A model generated the notes under the pieces. It did not search any database and was not told the origin of the DNA. It saw nothing but the letters and a program-made list of their open reading frames with translations. Of a DNA stretch of 64,000 nucleotides, positions 52,800 to 61,477 are shown one piece after another. The DNA is from Bacteroidota bacterium (GTDB lineage Bacteria; Bacteroidota; Bacteroidia; Bacteroidales; Dysgonomonadaceae): NCBI GenBank assembly GCA_023622765.1, contig JAMNYO010000070.1, positions 62,001-126,000 on the forward strand, in the 5' to 3' direction. A program made the translations under genes and the position numbers. Position 1 is the stretch's first letter, and every line of letters begins with the position of its first letter.

Positions 52800-53642
52800 T
52801 CATTCCGAAGCGGGTGTTTTCAACTGTACATCCACGAAAAGGGGTAAGTGGTCCGATGCCACTTTTTCGTCGATGACCCGTGCGTTGTGCTTCGTGTAGG
52901 TCTGTCCGTTGCCAGTATACCCCAGGATGTAGTCGATGGTCGCCTTGGGATTCGTGGACGGTGCGGTGTTGTGGTCGGGATTGGATAGGATTTGCCACTG
53001 CTGGCTTAAAAACTGTATCGGTGCCGAATCGGGTCTCGCGTTCAGGTCGCCGATCAGGAAAACCGGCTTGTTATACCCCTTTACCGCTTCCGTGATAATC
53101 TTCACTGACTGAAGCCGCTCCTCCCCGTTGAGGGAGAGGTGCGTGTTTACCACCACGTATTTCTCTAACTCCACGATCTGTGCGGTACGGGCTTCGTTGG
53201 CGCCGGGAAGTGCGATCTTCTTCACGTTAATCGGTTTCTCCCGGGTCAGCAACCCGTTGCCGTACTTGCCACCATCGTGCAGGATAGAGTAGCCGAAGGT
53301 GGCATGCATACCGGTCTGTTCCGAGAGTTGTTGCAAGATATCGATATTCCCGCTACGGTTCACCACGCTATCTACCTCTTGGAGACCCACCACTTCCGGG
53401 TTCACCTGGTTGATTAACCTACCGATTCGCTTGATGTCCACCTGATTATCCATCCCCTGGCCGTGGTGGATGTTGTAGCTCATGATCCGGTGCGTCTTCT
53501 CCCGTTGCGGGAAGGGGCGGTCGGACTCCAGCGGGCTCGTCTGCGCTTCGCCGTTCAACAGCGAAAGAGTAAGGAACAGGAGCAGGAGCGAAAGCGAGAT
53601 GGTGAACGTGTGCGCTTTCGCACACGAAGTCGTTTTTTTCAT
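52800..53642 (-). CDS. Exported endonuclease/exonuclease/phosphatase family protein
   Basis: The protein has about 280 residues from ATG 53642 (MKKTTSCAKAHTFTISLSLLLLF; ATG 53654 adds four residues). It has a signal peptide ending near NGEAQ. EEP-fold catalytic marks are RIMSYNIHHGQG, VGLQEVD, HLSLNGEERLQS, IGDLNARPDS and ASDHLPL. Such exported EEP proteins hydrolyse phosphodiesters. In Bacteroidota glycan loci the substrate is usually unknown. It lies between GH123 and sulfatase genes on the same strand. The bases 52691-52799 hold no gene. Confidence 0.85.
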   Translation of the reverse strand: MKKTTSCAKAHTFTISLSLLLLFLTLSLLNGEAQTSPLESDRPFPQREKTHRIMSYNIHHGQGMDNQVDIKRIGRLINQVNPEVVGLQEVDSVVNRSGNIDILQQLSEQTGMHATFGYSILHDGGKYGNGLLTREKPINVKKIALPGANEARTAQIVELEKYVVVNTHLSLNGEERLQSVKIITEAVKGYNKPVFLIGDLNARPDSAPIQFLSQQWQILSNPDHNTAPSTNPKATIDYILGYTGNGQTYTKHNARVIDEKVASDHLPLFVDVQLKTPASE

Positions 53643-53718
53643 CGTTTCGTGCATTAGGCGGTTGCTTGTGTATCTGATTGGTGATGATTCCGTTCAAAAA
53701 AATTGATGATGCTTCTGT

Positions 53719-55497
53719 CTACGAGTTCAGCAGCTGCTTGGCCTCGTTGAGTTTCTCTAACCAGTCGTTGGAAGGCTCCATGGCTTCGAAAAACTTGATG
53801 GCCTTCTCCAGTTTCGTCAACTTTTCAAGCGCCTCGGGGCTGTTCTCATCGCTATAGGCTTTCCTCAGTACCCGTATCTTTTCTACATCCTGGATTCCCT
53901 CTACCAGCCGTTCAAACCGGATGGAGCTGCGGGCATCGGGGTAGACAATATAGGTGTCTCCCGCGGGCCAGGTGCGGAATCGTGAGTCGGTCAGCGGGCT
54001 TTCCACCCACGAGTTGTAGGACCAGCGCAAGAACCCGTCTAGGTCAAGAGCCACCGCGTGCCAGGCCAAGTAGACCGCTTCAGCCGAAGGGGAGAAGGTG
54101 AAGGTGTTGGGGAATTTAGCGGAGCAGCAGACATAGTAGGTGGTGTTGAGTCCCTTTTCTCTTCTTGCCGTTATCTCTTCTTGGGTAGGTGTTGTCCATG
54201 CACCCACGCAAATATCCTTGATCCACGGGTATTGCTGGTAGCTCTTGTGGTTGTCTGCAAGGGAGACGCCCAGCTCGGGAGCGTAGCGGTTCAGCACTTT
54301 CAGTGCAGCTTTCATATCGTCCGGTCCCCGCTCGTCCATTGCGATATTGGTAATTTCCAGCCATCCTTTCTCACGGAGATGACGGGTGAAGTCGGTGAGG
54401 AATACGCCCCACAGCGTTTGGTACTCTTTGGACTGTGCCTTGAGTTCTACCGTTACCAGCTCTTTCTTCTGCATGTCGTTGTAGTGCAGCTGATTGTTCC
54501 AGGTGAGTAGGGAGTAGCAGTTAATCATCTTGTTGATTCCCAGGCTCATCATAAATTCTACCCAGCGGTCGAACACGCTATAGTCGAACGTCCAGCTTCC
54601 GTCTTCGTTCTTCGTCCAGGTAATCATATCGGCATACGCGTCGTAGCATTGGTGGTTCCACGGGTCCTTGTTGAGCGTGGCGGTAATCACTTTTTGTCCC
54701 CCGTCAGCCAACATTTTCATTAGCGGACGCATCTTCTCAAAATGAGCGTCGCTCCACACTTCCAGGTCATGCACCCTCGCCACGGCCGTTGGATGCTGCC
54801 ACAGGTCCAGGTGGTAGAGCCACTCCGATGGCTCGGGGAGTACCCGGTCCACCACGTTCAGTTCGATATCGAAGGTTTGCGACCGTTGTTTCTTCGCGTG
54901 GAGAGTGACTTCTCCTTTATAGTTGCCCGCGATTGCATCAGCTGGGATGTGGATGGTGAGCCAAAGGGGTCTCACCGTTTTCGCCTCCAGGTTGAAGCAC
55001 TCCAGCGTGTCGAGCATATCGGGCGCTAGCGATGCGGCGTAGTCTTCCGGTTTGCGGCGTTCGCAACCACCGCCAAACTCATCAGTCATCACGTATCGCA
55101 CGAATCGGGCTTGCGCGATGGAGGCAGGTAGTACGTTGCCATCTCCTTTGAACTCTCCGATTTCGTACTCCACCTGCTGAATCTCTTCCGCACTCCACAG
55201 GAGGAGTTGAGCGGAGACCCTCTCCCCTTTCCACCCGGTGACGAAGGTCTGGTTAACAGGGGTGATTTCGGGCGCCACCGATTTAGGCAGCTTCTCGTCG
55301 ATAGAGATAAACGAGGCGTGCAGCCCTTTTGGCACGTGCGACCAATCGGAAAGCGTGTCGTTCGTGGGGTCTTGCATCTCTGGGTAGGTGGCGCACTCTT
55401 TTTGGGGCCGCTTATTGTTGCATGAAATGGTTGTCAGCAGGGCCAACCCGAACGCCGTGCAGAGCGCTGTTCGAAAAATGGATGTAGCGATTTTCAT
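53719..55497 (-). CDS. GH123-like (DUF4091) glycoside hydrolase lipoprotein
   Basis: This 592-residue lipoprotein has lipobox ISC at Cys26. The N-terminal beta-sandwich domain (about 60-215) is followed by a TIM-barrel of the GH123_cat/DUF4091 family. The catalytic Asp-Glu pair is in ITNIAMDERGPDD (Asp388-Glu389), and family-typical FLRWSYNSWVESPLTDSRF and RFERLVEGIQDVEK follow. Known GH123 enzymes are beta-N-acetylgalactosaminidases with substrate-assisted catalysis. It heads the minus-strand glycan cluster. Confidence 0.85.
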   Translation of the reverse strand: MKIATSIFRTALCTAFGLALLTTISCNNKRPQKECATYPEMQDPTNDTLSDWSHVPKGLHASFISIDEKLPKSVAPEITPVNQTFVTGWKGERVSAQLLLWSAEEIQQVEYEIGEFKGDGNVLPASIAQARFVRYVMTDEFGGGCERRKPEDYAASLAPDMLDTLECFNLEAKTVRPLWLTIHIPADAIAGNYKGEVTLHAKKQRSQTFDIELNVVDRVLPEPSEWLYHLDLWQHPTAVARVHDLEVWSDAHFEKMRPLMKMLADGGQKVITATLNKDPWNHQCYDAYADMITWTKNEDGSWTFDYSVFDRWVEFMMSLGINKMINCYSLLTWNNQLHYNDMQKKELVTVELKAQSKEYQTLWGVFLTDFTRHLREKGWLEITNIAMDERGPDDMKAALKVLNRYAPELGVSLADNHKSYQQYPWIKDICVGAWTTPTQEEITARREKGLNTTYYVCCSAKFPNTFTFSPSAEAVYLAWHAVALDLDGFLRWSYNSWVESPLTDSRFRTWPAGDTYIVYPDARSSIRFERLVEGIQDVEKIRVLRKAYSDENSPEALEKLTKLEKAIKFFEAMEPSNDWLEKLNEAKQLLNS

Positions 55498-55759
55498 AAA
55501 TTTGTTGGTTTTATATGATCGATTATGTTTCTCTCTTTCTTGAACCGGTTTAATATTTTTCCCTGACTCTCGCGAGGTTATCCTGACAAAAATAGGTGAA
55601 AAAACGGCTTCCTACAAGTGTTTAAGATAAAAACGTGCGGAGCAGGGGTAAGTATCGGGTACAATATTATAGAGGATGGGGATAAACCCAACGCAACAGG
55701 ATCATACCTTGGTAGCGGATAAAAAGGGACCCCCTGGTTTACAATTTCAAAAAATGTAG

Positions 55760-55767
55760 TACATTTG
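55760..55767 (+). promoter_or_regulatory. Candidate -7 box for DAHP synthase gene
   Basis: TACATTTG fits TAnnTTTG and is 11 bp before the ATG at 55779, so the leader would be very short. No -33 TTTG at standard distance. The rest of the 281-bp gap back to 55498 is unstructured. Confidence 0.35.
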
Positions 55768-55778
55768 TATGGATAGCT

Positions 55779-56876
55779 ATGAAATTTGAATCCATTTTTT
55801 TACCGGGTGTAGACGTGAAGCGGCCGCTGGTGATTGCCGGCCCATGTAGTGCCGAAACGGAGGAGCAGGTACTGGTCACCGCCAAACAGTTGGCGGCAGC
55901 CGGCGTGAAGATATTCAGGGCGGGGGTATGGAAACCCCGCACCAAGCCGGGTGGCTTCGAGGGGGTAGGTAGTCCCGCGCTCGAATGGCTGAAACGGGTT
56001 AAGCTGGAGACCGACATGTACGTAACTACCGAGGTGGCCACGGAGAAGCACGTGGACGAGGTCCTGAAGTATGGGGTGGACCTGTTGTGGGTAGGAGCCC
56101 GAACGACAGCGAATCCTTTCGCGGTGCAGGAGATCGCGGATGCCTTGAAAGGGGCGGACATCCCTGTTTTTATCAAAAATCCGGTGAATCCCGATATTGA
56201 GCTATGGGTAGGTGCTATAGAGCGGTTTTATAACGCGGGTGTTAAGCAGATTGGATTGATCCACAGGGGATTTAGTTCAAGTAACATGGCGATCTACCGA
56301 AACATGCCGCAATGGCATATCCCCATCGAGATGAAACGCCGCTTTCCTTCCCTTCCCATGCTGTGTGATCCGAGTCACATGGGGGGACAACGCGATATGA
56401 TCTTGAAGCTGAGCCAGCAGGCGATGGACCTTAACTACCTCGGCCTGATGATCGAGGTGCATTGCTGTCCCGATGAGGCATGGAGCGATAAGGAGCAGCA
56501 GATCACCTCGGATGCGCTAAAGAAGGTGCTGAATGATCTTGTGATTCGAGATACGATGCAGACCACGGAGAGTCTCGCTACCCTCCGCGACCAGATAGAT
56601 GACTTGGATAACGAGTTGTTGCGGCTGCTCTCCAAGCGGATGCGCGTTTCACGGGAGATAGGCCATTACAAGCTGGATCATGGTATGCCTATCCTGCAGA
56701 CGCAACGGTACGACCATATACTCACCGATCGGTCAAGTCATGGAGAGCGCCTAGATATGTCGGGCGATTTCATCAAGCGCATGCTGGAGGCGATCCACTC
56801 CGAATCAATCCGACAGCAGATGGTGGTCATGGAAGAGGCGAAAGAGAGACCGAAACGAAGCCCGTCAAACGGATGA
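55779..56876 (+). CDS. DAHP synthase fused to chorismate mutase
   Basis: This 365-residue bifunctional enzyme has an N-terminal DAHP synthase (about 1-265; AGPCSAETEEQ, AGVWKPRTKPGGFEGVG, KNPVNPDIELW, MLCDPSHMGGQR) that condenses PEP and erythrose-4-P. The C-terminal AroQ chorismate mutase (about 275-355; LRDQIDDLDNELLRLLSKRM) forms prephenate. The fusion allows feedback inhibition by prephenate in this type of enzyme. Both active-site sets appear complete. Confidence 0.95.
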   Translation: MKFESIFLPGVDVKRPLVIAGPCSAETEEQVLVTAKQLAAAGVKIFRAGVWKPRTKPGGFEGVGSPALEWLKRVKLETDMYVTTEVATEKHVDEVLKYGVDLLWVGARTTANPFAVQEIADALKGADIPVFIKNPVNPDIELWVGAIERFYNAGVKQIGLIHRGFSSSNMAIYRNMPQWHIPIEMKRRFPSLPMLCDPSHMGGQRDMILKLSQQAMDLNYLGLMIEVHCCPDEAWSDKEQQITSDALKKVLNDLVIRDTMQTTESLATLRDQIDDLDNELLRLLSKRMRVSREIGHYKLDHGMPILQTQRYDHILTDRSSHGERLDMSGDFIKRMLEAIHSESIRQQMVVMEEAKERPKRSPSNG

Positions 56877-56878
56877 AG

Positions 56879-56929
56879 GATCTCCTCACGGAGGTGTCGG
56901 GAGGAGATCAACAAGTAGCCCGGGCTACT
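56879..56929. terminator. Hairpins at convergent gene boundary
   Basis: GATCTCCT (56879-56886) pairs with AGGAGATC (56902-56909), and AGTAGCCCGGGCTACT (56914-56929) is a perfect 16-bp palindrome that overlaps the stop of the opposite gene. Both lie at the junction of the convergent DAHP synthase and cyclophilin genes. No T-run, so bidirectional terminator function is plausible only. Confidence 0.4.
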
Positions 56930-57776
56930 CGGTATACACACGGATTATTTTCACGTCGCTAACGGGGCGGCCATGGGCATCCACGGGTAGTGCGGCGATT
57001 TTATCGATCACCTCTAGTCCCTCTACAACCTCTCCGAACACGGTGTAGCCACCGTTCAGGTGGACTACGCCGCCCGATTTTTTGTACACATCCCTCGACC
57101 CTTCGGGGATAACTGTCCGGCTGGGCGATCGCATGAACAGGGAGTCCACTACCGCGAGGAGGGAGTCGCGTACCACCTTGTACCGCTTTGGGTTATTGGC
57201 CTTGAGACGCTCCAGCTCTTTCTCACGAGGGGTGTAATGGGTGTTGAGCAGCTTGTTCCTGACCGGTGCGTTATCTGCCACATCGATGGAGTCGAGCTGC
57301 TTATCCGTGTACTTCTTTCCCTGCACGATGTAGAATTGCGATGCGTCGGACTTCTTCTGGGGATTCTCCTGGTCGCCTTTCCTAGGTGCGGCCAACGCCC
57401 CTTTCTTATGGTAGCGCTGCTCCCGGAACTCGGGCATTAGTTCCATATCCTTTCGACCGCTGCCAATCCGTTGACCGGGGCGGGCATTGCGAGAGTCCTG
57501 CGCACCCCCTTGAATCACGAAATCCTTTACCACCCGGTGGAAGAGCGTCCCGTTAAAGTAGCCCTGCTTGATGAGTTTCAAGTAGTGATCGCTATGCACG
57601 GGGGTGTCGTCGTACAACACTGCCTTCATCGTGCCGTGGTTGGTCTCGATCACGATGGTGGGGTACTTGGTCTGCGCACTGAGTGTAGGTCCGAGGCATA
57701 CAGATGGCAAGAGTGTGAACCCTAAGAGCGTGAAAACAAAAAGGGCAATGGGGCGAATTATATCTCTTTTTACCAT
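56925..57776 (-). CDS. Exported cyclophilin-type peptidyl-prolyl isomerase
   Basis: This 283-residue protein has a signal peptide (cleavage near LSAQ). The cyclophilin core is split. The first part has ETNHGTMKAVLYDDTPVHSDH and FHRVVKDFVIQGG; the last has VVHLNGGYTVFGEVVEGLEVIDKIAALPVDAHGRPVSDVKI. Between them lies an insertion of about 75 charged residues (about 150-225) with ALAAPRKGD and YIVQGKKY on its edge. Periplasmic folding factor. The insertion is seen in other Bacteroidales PPIases and may bind substrate. Confidence 0.88.
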   Translation of the reverse strand: MVKRDIIRPIALFVFTLLGFTLLPSVCLGPTLSAQTKYPTIVIETNHGTMKAVLYDDTPVHSDHYLKLIKQGYFNGTLFHRVVKDFVIQGGAQDSRNARPGQRIGSGRKDMELMPEFREQRYHKKGALAAPRKGDQENPQKKSDASQFYIVQGKKYTDKQLDSIDVADNAPVRNKLLNTHYTPREKELERLKANNPKRYKVVRDSLLAVVDSLFMRSPSRTVIPEGSRDVYKKSGGVVHLNGGYTVFGEVVEGLEVIDKIAALPVDAHGRPVSDVKIIRVYTE

Positions 57777-57880
57777 AATGCTGTTATTTTAGAGTTGTTG
57801 AAGTCGTTGAACAAAAATGAATATTACAAAACCGTTGCATTCATAATATTTACGTCATATTGCTTTACTTATCGCGGAAG

Positions 57881-57896
57881 TTGTGCGAAACCGCAC
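57881..57896. repeat. Small hairpin between lptG and cyclophilin gene
   Basis: TGTGCG-AAAC-CGCACA is a compact 6-bp stem with a 4-base loop in the 144-bp gap. It has no T-run and may be a processing or termination signal. Confidence 0.3.
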
Positions 57897-57920
57897 ACCA
57901 CACCGTGCTATGGCTATTCC

Positions 57921-58969
57921 TTAATTGGGCGCCCTTCGGTAGAGGAAGGCGGCGATAGCAGCAAAGACGAGATTCGGGATCCACGCGGCCACGAAGGGAC
58001 TCATATTCCCCTTGATCGCGAAGGTGGAACTCACGGTGAGGAAGAGGATGTAGCCCATGCTCAGCACCAGGCCGATCCCGATGTTTAGTCCCATGCCCCC
58101 CTTCACCTTACGGGCCGAGAGCGATGCCCCGATAAGCGTGAGGATAAACGCCGAGAAGACCGAGGCGATTCGGCTGTGGTACTCGATCTGGAAGGTCTGG
58201 ATATTGCCTAGTCCCCGCTCTTTTTGGCTTTTCACGTAGTTCCGCAGTTGGGGTGAGGTCATCATCTGCTGGTCGGTAGCCGCGATAATAAAGTCGTTCG
58301 GCACGATCTGCAATGTCGTATCGATAGAAGTGCCGTGCGTGATGGTCTCTTCCAGCCCATCGAAGTTACGCACCTGGTAATTGTTTATGGTCCACTGATA
58401 GGCGGAGTCGTACTGGATAGACTGGGCTGTAAGCCGTGAGACCAAATGGTGGCCATCGAAGTGATCCATCGAGAAGTGATACCCCGTGTTGTTTGGCAGA
58501 TCGAAGTTGCCAAAGTAGACGATGGTACCCGGTCCCACCTTGAACTGAATATCCCGGTCGCCCGTCTTCTTTTTCCTTGGGTCTATGTAGTTCTGCTCGA
58601 ACTTGATCCGTGTCGCGTTGGCGGGGGGGATCAGGTAGCTCCCGAAGACGAATGAGAAGATGGCGATCACCAAGGCCGATATCATGTAGGGCTGCCGGCC
58701 ATCTTTGAGGTGAAGAAGATGACGGCCAGGAAAACGAATAGGGGGCTGAACAGGTTGGTGTAGTACGGGATGAAGTTGAGGTAGTAATCGAAGATGATGC
58801 CGTGCAGCGTGGCATTGTGTGTCATGAACTTATCGATCTTCTCGTTGATGTCGAACACCACCGCGATGGAGATGATCAATGCGATCATGAACAGGTAGGT
58901 ACCCAAGAACTTCTTGATGATGTACCAATCTAGCCGCTTTAACTTCAAGGAATCGTTGTATGCCTTCAT
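57921..58969 (-). pseudogene. lptG: LptG/YjgQ-family LPS export permease, disrupted
   Basis: The N part (ATG 58969, MKAYNDSLKLKRLDWYIIKKF) has the first two membrane helices and ends VIFFTSKMAGSPT with TGA at 58682-58684. The C part, in another frame, resumes PYMISALVIAIFSFVFGSY and runs to 57921 with the periplasmic jellyroll and three more helices. Intact relatives have about 18 residues (NSEIIAML...RL) between KMA and RPYMISA, which are absent. The junction GGCCGGCAGCC suggests loss between CGGCA repeats, and also shifts frame. LptG is normally essential with LptF/LptB. The start overlaps the tgt stop (ATGA), which shows translational coupling. Confidence 0.85.
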
Positions 58970-60096
58970 AACCTCCGTGTAACGTTTTCCAACATGTCGG
59001 CCTTCCACTCCGGGAAGTCGCCAGCGATGATATGCCGCCTAGCCTCTTGCACCAACCAGACGTAGAATGCCAGGTTGTGGATGGATGCGATCTGCAACCC
59101 CAGGATCTCGTTCGTGGTGATCAGGTGGCGCAGGTAGGCTTTGCTGTAGAGCCTGTCGACAAACGAGGCACCATCCTCCTCCAGCGGGGAGAAGTCATCT
59201 TTCCAACGTTCGTTGCGCATGTTCATCACACCCTGCTTGGTGAAGAGCTGCCCGTTGCGCCCGTTGCGGGTAGGCAGAACGCAGTCAAACATGTCCACCC
59301 CCCGTTCGATTGCCTCTAGCAGGTTCTCCGGCTTACCCACCCCCATCAGGTAGCGGGGTTTATCTTTCGGCAGGATGTCGTTCACCAGTTCCAACATCTC
59401 GTACATCGTCTCGGTGGGTTCACCCACGGCCAGACCACCGATGGCGTTGCCGGGTGCCTCCTTGGAGGCGACCTGCTCGGCGGCACGCCGCCGCAGGTCC
59501 GGGTATACACACCCCTGCACGATGGGAAATAGTGCCTGGCTATACCCATGGGGGCACTCGGTCTCCTCGAAGCGGGCGATGCAGCGGTCGAGCCACTTCT
59601 CCGTAAGGTCGAGCGACCGTTTCGCGTAGGCGTAATCGGCATTGCCCGGTGTACACTCGTCGAACGCCATGATGATGTCGGCACCGATGATCCTTTGGAT
59701 ATCTACCACTTTCTCGGGTGTGAAGAGGTGTGACGACCCATCGATATGCGACTGGAAGAGTGCCCCCTCTTCGGTAAGTTTCCGGTTCTCGGTTAGCGAG
59801 AACACCTGGAAGCCCCCGCTATCGGTCAGTATAGGCCGCTCCCAACTGATGAATCGGTGGAGGCCGCCCGCCTCCCTCAGTATATCCAAACCGGGCCTAA
59901 GGTAGAGGTGGTAGGTGTTGCCCAGAATGATCTGGGCTTGGATGTCTTCTACTAACTCTGTGGCGTGAACCGCTTTCACGCTCCCCGCGGTGCCGACCGG
60001 CATAAAGACAGGTGTCTCCACCAGGCCGTGATCGGTGGTGAGGATACCCGCCCGGGCACTCGTTTTGGGGTCGGTATGTAGGAGTTGGAATGTCAA
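58966..60096 (-). CDS. tgt: tRNA-guanine transglycosylase (queuine)
   Basis: The protein has 376 residues if started at TTG 60096 (LTFQLLHTDPKTSARAG), which fits the family N terminus. It exchanges guanine-34 for preQ1 in tRNA Asp, Asn, His, Tyr. Motifs: VFMPVGTAGSVKAV, LTDSGGFQVFSL with the catalytic Asp, IVQGCVYPDLRR, GLAVGEPTETM, DMFDCVLPTRNGRNG (nucleophile Asp). The Zn ligands may differ; I did not find the standard CxC-x2-C set with confidence. An ATG at 60150 exists but lies upstream of the likely -7 box (60125-60132). Confidence 0.93.
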   Translation of the reverse strand: MTFQLLHTDPKTSARAGILTTDHGLVETPVFMPVGTAGSVKAVHATELVEDIQAQIILGNTYHLYLRPGLDILREAGGLHRFISWERPILTDSGGFQVFSLTENRKLTEEGALFQSHIDGSSHLFTPEKVVDIQRIIGADIIMAFDECTPGNADYAYAKRSLDLTEKWLDRCIARFEETECPHGYSQALFPIVQGCVYPDLRRRAAEQVASKEAPGNAIGGLAVGEPTETMYEMLELVNDILPKDKPRYLMGVGKPENLLEAIERGVDMFDCVLPTRNGRNGQLFTKQGVMNMRNERWKDDFSPLEEDGASFVDRLYSKAYLRHLITTNEILGLQIASIHNLAFYVWLVQEARRHIIAGDFPEWKADMLENVTRRL

Positions 60097-60124
60097 CTTG
60101 TTTCGTTCACTGGCGTTTGAAGGG

Positions 60125-60132
60125 CAAAGATA
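60125..60132 (-). promoter_or_regulatory. Candidate -7 box for tgt
   Basis: Minus-strand TATCTTTG fits TAnnTTTG and would start transcription about 20 nt before TTG 60096. A CAAA (TTTG on minus) at 60148-60151 is a possible -33 but at a short 15-bp spacing. Confidence 0.45.
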
Positions 60133-60188
60133 AAGTTTTTGACCCAACAAATCGACAGGAAGCGTTTAAAAATAGTTAGGGGCTTGGA

Positions 60189-60224
60189 GTGGAAAGTAGA
60201 AAGTGGAAAGTAGAAAGTGGAAAG
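60189..60224. repeat. 14-bp tandem repeat
   Basis: GTGGAAAGTAGAAA occurs 2.6 times in tandem within the divergent tgt-moxR gap. A similar purine-rich sequence on the opposite strand (TTTCCACTTACCACTT) occurs at 52738-52753. Confidence 0.7.
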
Positions 60225-60297
60225 GGGGGCAAGGTGAGGGTGAGGCTGGCTTAAATATTTTTAACCCCGAATCTTTAAGAAACCGCTTTAACATTTC

Positions 60298-60305
60298 TAA
60301 TTTTG
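60298..60305 (+). promoter_or_regulatory. Candidate -7 box for the moxR/Bat operon
   Basis: TAATTTTG fits TAnnTTTG, about 110 bp before moxR. No clear -33. A 10-codon reading frame, ATG 60312 to TGA 60344, begins in the sequence AAATCGTATGA shared with other leaders. Confidence 0.4.
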
Positions 60306-60414
60306 TAAATCGTATGATAAAACCGCTTTTGCATTGGAGAGGATGAGCGAACACCGTGTTTGTCTATCCCTGTAATGATTTATAACAAAGATAATTAACA
60401 AACTAGTAGAGAAT

Positions 60415-61410
60415 ATGAGCCAAGTCGTCGACATTAAAGAACTCAACGAACGCATAGAGCAGAAGAGCGCGTTCGTGCAAATGCTGGTCACGGGAATGAA
60501 TCGGGTAATTGTTGGCCAGAAACACCTGATCGAATCGCTGCTTATCGGGTTGCTATCCGATGGGCATATCCTGTTGGAGGGGGTGCCGGGTCTGGCGAAG
60601 ACCTTGGCCATCAAAACGCTGGCACAGCTTATCGACGCCGATTTCAGCCGCATCCAGTTTACCCCTGACCTGCTGCCGGCGGACGTGATCGGGACCATGA
60701 TCTACAGCCAACGCAGTGAGGAGTTCCAGGTGAAGCATGGTCCCATCTTCGCCAACTTTGTGCTGGCGGACGAGATCAACCGGGCCCCCGCCAAGGTACA
60801 GAGCGCGCTGCTGGAGGCGATGCAGGAGCGGAACGTGACTATCGGTGATCACACCTACAAGTTGCCCAGTCCCTTCCTGGTGATGGCCACGCAAAACCCC
60901 ATCGAGCAGGAGGGTACTTATCCGCTCCCCGAGGCGCAAGTGGACCGCTTTATGCTGAAGGTGGTAATCACCTACCCGTCGAAAGAGGAGGAGAAGCGGA
61001 TCGTTTACCAGAATATTTTCGAGCCAATCACGATCGATAAGCCGGTGATCTCTACACAGGAGGTGATGGAGGCGCGTAAGGTGGTACAAGAGGTCTATAT
61101 CGATGAGAAGATCGGGCGCTACATCGTAGATATCGTGTTTGCCACCCGTTTTCCCGACCAGTACGGGTTGCCGAACTTGAAGGAGATGATCGGGGTGGGG
61201 GCTTCGCCGCGCGCCTCGATAAATCTGGCGCTCGCTTCTCGTGCCTATGCCTTCATCAACCGAAGGGGCTACGTTATCCCGGAGGATATACGTGCGGTAT
61301 GCCATGATGTTTTGCGCCATCGCGTGGGACTTACCTACGAGGCTGAAGCGAATAACCTCACTTCCGATGAGATCGTGAGCGAGATACTGAACAAGGTTGA
61401 GGTACCCTAA
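60415..61410 (+). CDS. moxR: MoxR-family AAA+ ATPase
   Basis: This 331-residue protein has Walker A GVPGLAKT, Walker B LADEINRAPAKVQSALLEAM, sensor 1 ATQNPIEQEGTYPLPEAQVDRF, and the C-terminal lid (GASPRASINLALASRAYAF). MoxR ATPases with DUF58 and VWA partners assemble or activate cell-envelope complexes. In Bacteroidota it heads the Bat (aerotolerance) operon, as here. Confidence 0.95.
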   Translation: MSQVVDIKELNERIEQKSAFVQMLVTGMNRVIVGQKHLIESLLIGLLSDGHILLEGVPGLAKTLAIKTLAQLIDADFSRIQFTPDLLPADVIGTMIYSQRSEEFQVKHGPIFANFVLADEINRAPAKVQSALLEAMQERNVTIGDHTYKLPSPFLVMATQNPIEQEGTYPLPEAQVDRFMLKVVITYPSKEEEKRIVYQNIFEPITIDKPVISTQEVMEARKVVQEVYIDEKIGRYIVDIVFATRFPDQYGLPNLKEMIGVGASPRASINLALASRAYAFINRRGYVIPEDIRAVCHDVLRHRVGLTYEAEANNLTSDEIVSEILNKVEVP

Positions 61411-61477
61411 TCGTGCATTAACCCGGTTAGTAAGGAGCGGTGAGGTTCAAAAGGGCAAGCAAGATTTAAGAGAGTAG

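Noticed and set aside
60553-61320. 255-codon minus-strand ORF opposite moxR
   Set aside because: Shadow of moxR; His/Leu-rich composition and no family features.
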